DNA from: an uncultured Muribaculaceae bacterium | Lineage (GTDB): Bacteria; Bacteroidota; Bacteroidia; Bacteroidales; Muribaculaceae | Length of the DNA stretch: 64,000 nt | Reading direction: 5' to 3' | Assembly (NCBI GenBank): GCA_910587235.1 | Contig: CAJUKD010000004.1 | Location: 1-64,000 of the forward strand | Shown: piece after piece, positions 8,722 through 16,319 of the stretch | Layout of the letters: the number at the start of each line of letters is the position of its first letter | Position numbering within the stretch: position 1 is the stretch's first letter | The notes under the pieces: model-generated | Told to the model about the DNA's origin: nothing | What the model saw: the letters and a program-made list of their open reading frames with translations, nothing else | Database searches by the model: none | Program-made: the position numbers and the translations under genes

Positions 8722-10172
8722 AACAGACGCTTATAGCTTCTCTCGCCTTCTTGTCGGCAATGGCTTCGGCCATTGCCGCTCAGGAGGCTGATTATACTCA
8801 AGGCATAATCTGGGTAAATGAGGACTGGTATGGACACCAGAACTCCACAGTAAACTATCTTTTGCCTGACGATCCCGACGGCAATTTTTGGAGATACCGT
8901 ATAATACAGGCCGAAAATCCGGGCAAAGAACTCGGCTGTACCAATCAGTATGGAGCGATTTGGCATGACCGGATTTATATGATTGCGAAGCAGGACAAAG
9001 ATCCCGGCGCGACAATAACGGGCGGACGAATCACTGTCTGCGACGCAAAGACCATGAAAATCGTTCATCAGCAGAGCCTGATTGATCCGTCAGGAGCGCA
9101 ATGCGACGGAAGAGGTTTTCTCGGCGTAGATGAGCACAAAGGATATGTTTCCACCAGCAACGGAGTGTGGATTTTTGACCTTGATACCTATACTGTAACA
9201 GGACAAGTGGAAGGCTCCGCCAACCCAAATACCGGCGGCGATAACGACAGACCGAATAACGATCCGACCGGTTCCCTTTATCATGGACAATCGGGAATGA
9301 TGGTTTCGGCGGCCGGGAAAGTGTTTGTGGCTCACCAGCAATACGGGCTTCTCGTAGTTGACCCGACGGAGGATAAAGTGGTGGATGTCATATCAATGGA
9401 TATTGTCGAGGAAGGAGCCGGAATCGGTTCTGTCGTCAAGTCCAGAGATGGGTTCCTATGGCTTTCCGTTGCAAAGAATCTACAAGGCACAGGTGCATTT
9501 CTGAATCACATAGTTCGATTAGACCCTGCGGCCTTGACCTATGAAGTAATTGATATTCCTGAAGGAATGTATCCTCCATCCAACTCATGGTATGCGTGGA
9601 CTCCCGATGCTTTTGTGGCATCGACTGTTCAGAATTGCCTGTATTGGAAAGGTGGCTCGAACAGATGGTTTACCGGAACTAAAATCTATAAATTCGACTG
9701 CGATACCCGCGAGCAATCGTTGTTTATCGATTTGGAGGAAGAAGGAGCCAATTGGAAGCTCTATGGCTGCGCGATCGGTGTTCATCCTGTGACGGATGAG
9801 ATTTATATGGCTCTTTATCATGACTTCGGAACTCCGACTTATATAACAAGACGCTATTCTTCCCAAGGAGAAAAAATTCGCGACTACGAAATGATAATGA
9901 ATTACTGGTTCCCGTCACTTCCGCTTTTTCCACAAGTACAGGAAGATTCAGGAATCCGGAATATTAAAGAGTGCGACTATAAGGTCTGCTTTGAAAACGG
10001 CATACTCCATGCCGACATCCCCATGCCGGCTGATGTGCATGTATACAGCATATCCGGTCAACCGGTTGCGGAATTAAGCCTGACTCAGGGGCACAACAGT
10101 ATCGGACTCAATCTCTCCCAAGGAATTTACATCATTCGAATAGGTTCTCGTGTACTCAAGATTTCGGTATGA
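8718..10172 (+). CDS. Secreted DUF5074-type beta-propeller protein with T9SS tag
   Basis: This 484-residue protein starts in an ATGA overlap with the previous stop. A signal peptide (MKQTLIASLAFLSAMASAIA) precedes a propeller (about 25-400) that begins VNEDWYGHQNSTVNYL and contains TNQYGAIWHDRIYMIAKQ. The same order of motifs occurs in the propeller of the preceding protein (NEEWFGH, SQYAAIW, KLIAISKQ), so the two share a module. The last 70 or so residues (VHVYSISGQPVAEL, then QGIYIIRIG) form a type A T9SS sorting domain. As the last gene of the riboswitch-led operon it probably helps with B12 scavenging at the surface. The 96 bases after it, before the convergent helicase gene, show no convincing terminator. 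Confidence 0.8.
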   Translation: MKQTLIASLAFLSAMASAIAAQEADYTQGIIWVNEDWYGHQNSTVNYLLPDDPDGNFWRYRIIQAENPGKELGCTNQYGAIWHDRIYMIAKQDKDPGATITGGRITVCDAKTMKIVHQQSLIDPSGAQCDGRGFLGVDEHKGYVSTSNGVWIFDLDTYTVTGQVEGSANPNTGGDNDRPNNDPTGSLYHGQSGMMVSAAGKVFVAHQQYGLLVVDPTEDKVVDVISMDIVEEGAGIGSVVKSRDGFLWLSVAKNLQGTGAFLNHIVRLDPAALTYEVIDIPEGMYPPSNSWYAWTPDAFVASTVQNCLYWKGGSNRWFTGTKIYKFDCDTREQSLFIDLEEEGANWKLYGCAIGVHPVTDEIYMALYHDFGTPTYITRRYSSQGEKIRDYEMIMNYWFPSLPLFPQVQEDSGIRNIKECDYKVCFENGILHADIPMPADVHVYSISGQPVAELSLTQGHNSIGLNLSQGIYIIRIGSRVLKISV

Positions 10173-10268
10173 TAAATGCCGGTTTATAATGCAAACGCAT
10201 ATTCTTTACGTGCCGCACTACCGCATTCTAACATTCTGTAGATGTTAAAATATCTTTTACTCAGGCTT

Positions 10269-12770
10269 TTAGTCGCCGTAGGCTGATTCGATTGCAAGGA
10301 GGGCGCGTAGTTGCCGTGACGGCATTTCACTGAAACGAGGTAGTACGGACGCCGCGATTACATCCGCTTGTCCCTGACAGAAAAGGGCAAGCCGTCGTCT
10401 TGCACGGGAAAATGCCACATAGAACACACGAGCCCTGTCGACTGTCGCTCCCCATCCGGTGGCTATGTCGTAGATTATTATGTTATCCATTTCCAGCCCT
10501 TTGGCTTTGTGGACGGTCATTACCGACAGGCGCTCGTTGACTATTCTTTTGGTGAACAGGTCGGATTCGTTGTAGGTCAGCAGGTCGTGCAGGTGCGATT
10601 CAGACTGGCGGCGGAATCCGGAACCATCATCCTCGCTTACAATTATATCGATCAGTTTCAGTAGATAGTCCAGTCGCGGTATGGTTTCGACATAGGCGTT
10701 TCCTACAAAAAAATCATGCGCGCGGGAAAATGCTTCAGCCAGAGAGCCTGTGGATTTTTCATCGGATAGATAAATGGCGCGTTCCTGGCGGTAAAATGCA
10801 CCGTAGCGGTCGACGAGTCGTGATGATGCGTGTTGTACGGCAGCTTCGGCACGGAGATTTCGTATGCCGGCTGCTTTGATTCTCGCCGGATTGAGCATGA
10901 AAAGCGCAAGCGACGCTGTGGCCGCTACATCGTCGGTGGCATTATGGCTATTTGTTCCGTTGAGTCCGAGGCGGTCGATAAGTGAGGCCAGACTATGGTT
11001 GCGCAGACGCGGCATCAGCAGGCGGGCAATCGTCAGGGTGTCGATGATGCAATCGTCCTGAGCACCGGATGCAAGCCATTCCGGAATGTCGAGATTTGTG
11101 CGTCGACGAAGGTTGGCCCGAAGCATGCGCAAATCGAATTCGATGTTATGGCCTGCTACAGCCACGGCGTCGCCTACATAGGTAAAAAAGCGTGTGAATG
11201 CCTCCGTGGCTTCGATTAAGGCCGATTTTTTGTATAGAGTGAAAAGTGGATTGGGTGTTCCTCCTGCCAGAGTCGGCGGTATGCTGCGGTCCGTACCTCC
11301 GACGAATATTTCGAAACCGCCATCGTCCACTGTTTTTCCCGCACGCAGCTTTACTGCGGAAATCTGCACGATGTCGTCGTTATCGCAGTCGAGTCCAGTC
11401 GTTTCCGTATCGAATATCACTATTTCGCCGTCGCATGTCATGGCTTTGACGAAACGTTCGACTGCGCTTGGTGCGTCGGGATAGAGTAAAGCATAGGGTT
11501 CCAAAGCCGTGTCCTGCAGTTGTCCGGCAAGAGTGCGCGCTTCGGTAATGGTGCGTACGGCACCGGTCCTGTAAAGCAGATTTATCCACGGGGCTGAAGA
11601 AATAGGCGATGTTATTGCGCGCAGATGTGAGTAGACGGTCTTGAACGCCACACAGTGGAATATGTCTTTGCGCGAGAGGTGCATGTGCTCCAGCCTATGT
11701 GCACGCAGGCTTTCAGCCATGGCATCGGCTTCGGCGTTTGTGCGAGTAAGTATGGCGACGTCCTCTCCGGGGTTAGATGCGAGCAGACGGCGTGCGTAAG
11801 CACAGATAGCCCGTGTGTGTATGTCGGCTGTGGTGCGTACGCTTACAAGGGCGTCGGAAGGCGTGATGCAGCCTGATGTGGCGCGAGGAAGCAGGGCAGG
11901 GGCGATACCGAGCCATGTGGCGGCAAGTTCATTGCATGTGCTTACGAGATAATCCGGCGAGCGATAGTTGCGTTTCAATCTCAGTATGTTCCTGCCGCAG
12001 TCGTTCTTCAGGGCGTCGAGAGCCACTCCTCCGGCTCCGGTAAAGCTGAAGATGGCCTGCTGCTCGTCGCCGAGATACAGGACGGTACGGTCATGGCCGG
12101 TTGTCAGACGCTCGACGATGGCGAGTTGCAGTGCTGTCATGTCCTGGACCTCATCGACCTGTGCCCATGAATAATGCCCCATGGCAAGATACCGGCTGTC
12201 GGACCGCATCAGTGCGGAATATGCGCGCAGGATTATTTCATCATAGTCGACCAGTGAATTGCGTTCCTTAAAGTCGCAGTATGTGCGCACAGCCTCCATG
12301 TCGGCACGTGTGACAGGGCGCGGAGGCCGGCGGTGTAGGGCTTCGGGATGACCTTCGTCCATCTGGAAGAGGAAGCAGGCTATGCGGCGGAAATCGCGGC
12401 GGTCGGCCGCACGGATTATTCCGAGTGCCGAGGACAGATATTCGTCCTGATCTTCTTCGTCAAGGATTCCGGTGTCGGGGTGAAGCAGTCTGTTGGCCAG
12501 CAGGAAGCGTATGCAGAAGCTATGTATGTTCCCTACGAACAAGTCTTTCGGCCTGTAGCCAAGATAAGAACTTATACGGGAGTCCATCTCCCGGGCCGCA
12601 CGGTTGGTGAATGTCAGACAGAGCATGTCGGAAAATTCCACGCCTTTGGCCGTATGTGCATCGAATATGCGTTTTGCCAGGATATGTGTTTTTCCGCATC
12701 CCGGACCCGCCAGAAGTAAAGCCGTACGGCCGTGCATTCCGACGATTTTCTGCTGGTCGGCGTCGGTCAT
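10269..12770 (-). CDS. UvrD/Rep-type superfamily 1 helicase with inserted DEDDh exonuclease domain
   Basis: This 833-residue protein carries SF1A helicase motifs: Walker A AGPGCGKT (Lys27), the DEVQD box, VMTVHKAKGLE and VFYVAFSRARRRL near the C terminus. An additional DnaQ/RNase T-like 3'-5' exonuclease domain lies inside the helicase at about residues 450-625. It has FDTETTG (Asp454), AGHNIEFDL and HNATDDVAAT, so the acidic residues of a DEDDh nuclease look intact. The start at 12770 makes an ATGA overlap with the upstream esterase gene; a longer reading to 12902 would lie within that gene. It is the last gene of the long minus-strand run. A DNA-repair or end-processing role is likely. Its link to cell-wall salvage is unclear and may be only positional. 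Confidence 0.85.
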   Translation of the reverse strand: MTDADQQKIVGMHGRTALLLAGPGCGKTHILAKRIFDAHTAKGVEFSDMLCLTFTNRAAREMDSRISSYLGYRPKDLFVGNIHSFCIRFLLANRLLHPDTGILDEEDQDEYLSSALGIIRAADRRDFRRIACFLFQMDEGHPEALHRRPPRPVTRADMEAVRTYCDFKERNSLVDYDEIILRAYSALMRSDSRYLAMGHYSWAQVDEVQDMTALQLAIVERLTTGHDRTVLYLGDEQQAIFSFTGAGGVALDALKNDCGRNILRLKRNYRSPDYLVSTCNELAATWLGIAPALLPRATSGCITPSDALVSVRTTADIHTRAICAYARRLLASNPGEDVAILTRTNAEADAMAESLRAHRLEHMHLSRKDIFHCVAFKTVYSHLRAITSPISSAPWINLLYRTGAVRTITEARTLAGQLQDTALEPYALLYPDAPSAVERFVKAMTCDGEIVIFDTETTGLDCDNDDIVQISAVKLRAGKTVDDGGFEIFVGGTDRSIPPTLAGGTPNPLFTLYKKSALIEATEAFTRFFTYVGDAVAVAGHNIEFDLRMLRANLRRRTNLDIPEWLASGAQDDCIIDTLTIARLLMPRLRNHSLASLIDRLGLNGTNSHNATDDVAATASLALFMLNPARIKAAGIRNLRAEAAVQHASSRLVDRYGAFYRQERAIYLSDEKSTGSLAEAFSRAHDFFVGNAYVETIPRLDYLLKLIDIIVSEDDGSGFRRQSESHLHDLLTYNESDLFTKRIVNERLSVMTVHKAKGLEMDNIIIYDIATGWGATVDRARVFYVAFSRARRRLALFCQGQADVIAASVLPRFSEMPSRQLRALLAIESAYGD

Positions 12771-13423
12771 TCGTCGACGTAAGGTTGAAGAATGTCGCGC
12801 CAGATGATGTAGCCGGGAGCCATAAGATGGAGTCCGTCGTTGGTCAGTTCTCGGCGCAGATTGCCCTCGGCATCGGCGAAATGGGGATAGAGGTCTATCC
12901 ATACGGCTCCGTTCCCGACGGCCGCATCGCGCAGGCGAGTGTTGATGTCGCGTATCACCTGTTCTTTGCCTGTGAGCCGTTTGTAGCGGCCGAAACTATT
13001 GTTTATCGGCAGCAACGATTGCACGTAGAGGCGAGTCGACGGGCTTGCCGTCCGGATATGTGATATCAGCTTTTCCAGAGCTGTGGCCACGGAGTCGGCG
13101 CTCAGGTCATGACTGACGTCGTTGACGCCGCAGAGCAGGAATATCTTGGCCGGACGCCCGTCGGTGACGCAGTCCAGACGTTCTTCTATTCCTTCGACAA
13201 TATCGCCGTTTATGCCCCGGTTTACAATTTCCGGGCGGCGCATCAGTTCGTGCCATTCGCAGCCGTGGGTCAGGCTGTTCCCGAGGAACACAATGGATGT
13301 CGAATCGACTCCGAGGGCATCGAACAGCGATGCGCGCTGATAATACAGTTCTGAATGCGGTGTCGCCGCATTCGCTATCGTGCAGCAGAGTAGCCCGGTG
13401 AGGAGTGAAAGGATTCTGTACAT
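12767..13423 (-). CDS. Exported SGNH/GDSL-family esterase
   Basis: This is a 218-residue exported hydrolase with a signal peptide of about 20 residues (ending ANAA). The GDSL block reads VFLGNSLTHG with Ser50 as nucleophile. The GVND block supplies the oxyanion Asn, and NDGLHLMAPGY supplies the Asp196/His199 pair. These are the four SGNH signature blocks in order. Family members deacylate or deacetylate carbohydrates, among other substrates. In this position, right after murQ and ahead of nothing else but the helicase, it may remove O-acetyl groups from wall sugars before salvage. That substrate is an inference. Confidence 0.8.
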   Translation of the reverse strand: MYRILSLLTGLLCCTIANAATPHSELYYQRASLFDALGVDSTSIVFLGNSLTHGCEWHELMRRPEIVNRGINGDIVEGIEERLDCVTDGRPAKIFLLCGVNDVSHDLSADSVATALEKLISHIRTASPSTRLYVQSLLPINNSFGRYKRLTGKEQVIRDINTRLRDAAVGNGAVWIDLYPHFADAEGNLRRELTNDGLHLMAPGYIIWRDILQPYVDE

Positions 13424-13438
13424 GCCGTATGCTTGGGG

Positions 13439-14266
13439 TTAAATGTGGTGCTCGTGCTCGCGGTAGTCGTCGACCGCTTTCTTCACGGAGCCGTGCATAA
13501 GTAGCAGGCGACGAGCCTCGTCGTAAGGCAGTGCGAGTTCTTCGACGATCATGCGGGTGCCGCGGTCGACGAGTTTTGCGTTCGACAGCTGCATGTTCAC
13601 CATTTTGTTGCCTTTTACACGTCCCATCTTGATCATTACCGAAGTTGTGATCATATTGCATATCATTTTCTGTCCTGTACCGGATTTCATGCGTGAGCTG
13701 CCGGTTACATATTCAGGCCCTACCACCATTTCTATGGCTATGTCGGCGGCCCGGCTGACAGGTGCGTCGGGGTTTGAGGTTATGGCGGCAGTAAGGATTC
13801 CGTGTTCGCGGCAAGTGTTGAGTGCTCCGATCACGTATGGCGTTGTTCCGGAGGCTGCGATGCCTATTACGGTGTCTTTGTTGTTGATGTTGAACTTTTC
13901 AAGGTCTTTCCATCCTTGTGTGGTATTATCCTCGGCATTTTCCACCGGATTGCGCAGGGCGGTATCTCCGCCGGCAATAAGGCCGATGACCCAGGTGGGT
14001 TCCATGCCGAATGTGGGAGGAATTTCAGAAGCGTCAAGAACCCCGAGGCGACCGGATGTGCCTGCGCCTATATAGAAGATGCGCCCTCCGCGTTTCATGC
14101 GCGGTACGATCTGCGATACTAATTTTTCAATCTGAGGTATGGCCTTTTCGACGGCCAGAGCTACTTTTTTGTCTTCGTTGTTGATGTCGCGCAGAATTTC
14201 GCCGACGGTTTTTTTCTCGAGGTCGTCGTAAAGCGACGCCTGTTCGCTGATTTTGACGAATGCCAT
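13439..14266 (-). CDS. murQ: N-acetylmuramic acid 6-phosphate etherase
   Basis: MurQ cleaves the lactyl ether of MurNAc-6-phosphate, giving GlcNAc-6-phosphate and D-lactate in the cytoplasm. The 275-residue product from the ATG at 14266 (MAFVKISEQASLYDDLEKK) matches the family length. An upstream in-frame extension to 14509 lies over the kinase gene and is not used. The SIS-domain signature YIGAGTSGRLGVLDASEIPP holds the catalytic Glu region. GIAASGTTPYVIGAL and GSSRMKSGTGQKMICNMI are also typical. It lies 14 bases from the kinase gene and 15 from the esterase gene, so the three are probably cotranscribed. The identification is strong. Confidence 0.95.
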   Translation of the reverse strand: MAFVKISEQASLYDDLEKKTVGEILRDINNEDKKVALAVEKAIPQIEKLVSQIVPRMKRGGRIFYIGAGTSGRLGVLDASEIPPTFGMEPTWVIGLIAGGDTALRNPVENAEDNTTQGWKDLEKFNINNKDTVIGIAASGTTPYVIGALNTCREHGILTAAITSNPDAPVSRAADIAIEMVVGPEYVTGSSRMKSGTGQKMICNMITTSVMIKMGRVKGNKMVNMQLSNAKLVDRGTRMIVEELALPYDEARRLLLMHGSVKKAVDDYREHEHHI

Positions 14267-14280
14267 TGTTTTTTGTGTTT

Positions 14281-15135
14281 TTATACGTTGGAAGAATGGT
14301 ATGAGATCAGGCCCTGCATAGGGCTTTTTACTGTCAGGCCTACTGTGCATCCGGTGGCTTCGGCGGCTTCGATGAGCTGCCGGCGGAATACACGTGCGAT
14401 GGAGCCTATGAAATTTACGGGATAGGAACCGTATGAATCGTATTGCCGGATATTGCGGCTGAAGAATGCCTTGAAGCTGCCGGTGACGAGTCCGTGGATT
14501 TGCGGGCATGATATGTTTTTTGCCAGAAATGGTGCGACCGAGGCAAGAAAACGGTTTGGCTGAGGTTCTCGGTAGACGCGGCGTATCACGCCGAGCAGAT
14601 CAAGGTCATATTCTTTAAGAAAAGACTGCGTAATGTCGTCAGGGAGCTGATTTTTCAGCATATCGCCGAGAAACAGTTTTCCGAGGACGGCTCCGGAACC
14701 TTCGTCGCCGAGAATGAAACCGAGCGGCGACACGTTTGCTACTATTTCACGGCCGTCGTAGAAACATGAGTTTGAGCCTGTGCCGAGGATACATGCTATG
14801 CCGCTTTGGTGCCCGCACAGTGCACGAGCCGCAGCGAGAAGGTCGGAATAGACTTCTACGTTGGCGGCTGACGGCAGGTTGGCTTTCAATGCCCGGGAAA
14901 CATTGCCGCATACTTCGGGCGATATGCAGCCGGCGCCATAGAAAAAGACGGCATCGACGCTTGCGGCAAGCGTGCCCAGTTCAGGGAGGAGTTCTTCGGC
15001 TATACGCAGGCGAATCTCCTCTTCGGAGAGCATCACGGCATTCATACCGCAGGTGAATACCTGTTTTTCAATATTGTTTCCGTCGATAAGGCACCAGTCG
15101 ATTTTGGTGCTTCCGCAGTCGGCTATAAGTATCAT
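14281..15135 (-). CDS. murK: MurNAc/GlcNAc kinase, BadF/BcrA ATPase family
   Basis: This 284-residue protein starts MILIADCGSTKIDWCLID, the phosphate-1 loop of an ASKHA/BadF-type sugar kinase. It also has ACILGTGSNSCFYDG (phosphate-2) and GFILGDEGSGAVLGK, which are typical of N-acetylhexosamine kinases. It lies between murQ and a MurT-like transporter gene. In the oral Bacteroidales species Tannerella forsythia, a kinase of this family phosphorylates MurNAc brought in by MurT before MurQ acts. The start overlaps the end of the transporter gene by four bases. MurNAc as substrate is inferred from this gene order; GlcNAc may also be accepted. Confidence 0.85.
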   Translation of the reverse strand: MILIADCGSTKIDWCLIDGNNIEKQVFTCGMNAVMLSEEEIRLRIAEELLPELGTLAASVDAVFFYGAGCISPEVCGNVSRALKANLPSAANVEVYSDLLAAARALCGHQSGIACILGTGSNSCFYDGREIVANVSPLGFILGDEGSGAVLGKLFLGDMLKNQLPDDITQSFLKEYDLDLLGVIRRVYREPQPNRFLASVAPFLAKNISCPQIHGLVTGSFKAFFSRNIRQYDSYGSYPVNFIGSIARVFRRQLIEAAEATGCTVGLTVKSPMQGLISYHSSNV

Positions 15136-16319
15136 ATCTTGATATATATTTTTTTACGGTAAAGAATCAGGCCTATGCTCCAGTTCAGAGCCACGAACAG
15201 CAGGGCGAACAGCAGCGAGGCCAAGGTTGGATTGCCGAGGCAGAGAGGAGTAAGGACGGCTTCGTATATCCATCCTTTGATGGATATCATTCCTGAGCTT
15301 ACGGCACTATACGGTATTTTTACGGTCCCGACGAGTATACTTAGGACGGCGCCGAGGCAGTAAAGGAATAGCGGATTGATACCGAATACTTCGAAGAAAC
15401 GGCACCAGCGGCGATATCCGCGTATATCGATTATCCATACCAGCAGAGCGAGGAAGCTCGAAGCAAGACCGCATGTTGTGAGGACGAATGAAGGTGACCA
15501 TATTTTTTTATTGACAGGCAGTCCGAAATCCAGCAGGAAGCCGCTGAACGTGAGGATGGTGCCGACGATAAAGAGTGCGTTGACTCGCAGATTGTTGTCG
15601 TTGCTGCGGCTTATAAGGTCGCCGCATACGAAACCAATCAGCATGTGGGCTATCGACGGCAGGGTGCTTAGCAGACCCTCGGGATCGAATTTAAGACGTA
15701 TGCCGCCGACAGTATCGGCATACATGTGCTTCTCACCCAGAACGGTGCGGTCGATCACTGCTATTATATTGTTTTCTGAGAATTCAAAGCCATGGCCGAG
15801 CAGCAGGATTACGGCATATAGCAGCAGCATCGCTCCGACGACCCAAGGAAGTGTTCCGCGACGGACTGTCAGAGCTATCAGTGCTCCGGCTCCATAGCAT
15901 ATTGCCAGCCGTGGCATGACTCCAAGGATTCTTATGCGGTCGAAATTGAATACGGCGTCGGCGAATGAGGCATCGGAAAGGATTCCCCGCATGAACAATC
16001 CGAACCATGCTATTGCAATGCCGATCAAGAAAATAACGATTGTGCGCCGCAGTATTTTCATCAGGCATGTTCGCGAAAGCGTGAAATCGTATTTTTTTAG
16101 CGAGAAGTATGTCGAGATGCCCATTATGTACATGAAGAAAGGAAATACAAGGTCTGTCGGAGTCAGACCGTTCCATTCGGCATGGGCGAGAGGCGCGTAT
16201 ATGTGTCCCCAGGAACCTGGATTGTTCACCAGAATCATTCCGGCTATGGTTATACCGCGCAGGATGTCGAGAGCAAGCAGACGTTTGCCGGGGGATTTTT
16301 TTGTCGTTTCGATTGTCAT
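15132..16319 (-). CDS. murT: MurT-like MurNAc transporter, DUF5009 multi-pass membrane protein
   Basis: This 395-residue inner-membrane protein has about ten or eleven hydrophobic segments. It opens LALDILRGITIAGMILVNNPG and then WNGLTPTDLVFPFFMYIMG, which is characteristic of DUF5009 and of heparan-alpha-glucosaminide N-acetyltransferase relatives. It is often annotated as an acyltransferase. In Tannerella forsythia the homologue encoded beside murK and murQ was reported to import MurNAc, and the same order occurs here. A transporter role is therefore preferred over acetyl transfer, with the caveat that the fold alone does not decide it. Four-base overlaps join it to the genes on both sides. 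Confidence 0.75.
   Translation of the reverse strand: MTIETTKKSPGKRLLALDILRGITIAGMILVNNPGSWGHIYAPLAHAEWNGLTPTDLVFPFFMYIMGISTYFSLKKYDFTLSRTCLMKILRRTIVIFLIGIAIAWFGLFMRGILSDASFADAVFNFDRIRILGVMPRLAICYGAGALIALTVRRGTLPWVVGAMLLLYAVILLLGHGFEFSENNIIAVIDRTVLGEKHMYADTVGGIRLKFDPEGLLSTLPSIAHMLIGFVCGDLISRSNDNNLRVNALFIVGTILTFSGFLLDFGLPVNKKIWSPSFVLTTCGLASSFLALLVWIIDIRGYRRWCRFFEVFGINPLFLYCLGAVLSILVGTVKIPYSAVSSGMISIKGWIYEAVLTPLCLGNPTLASLLFALLFVALNWSIGLILYRKKIYIKI

Noticed and set aside
10173..10268. Possible terminator between the B12 operon and the helicase gene
   Set aside because: Only a weak AACAT/ATGTT stem (about 10230-10246) followed by mixed A and T was found, too weak to report.
12771..12902. Longer N terminus for the UvrD-type helicase
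   Set aside because: The extra 44 residues are Arg-rich, lie within the esterase gene, and the ATGA junction at 12767-12770 explains the true start.
14267..14509. Longer N terminus for MurQ
   Set aside because: The extra 81 residues lie over the kinase gene and exceed the family length; the ATG at 14266 begins the known MurQ N terminus.
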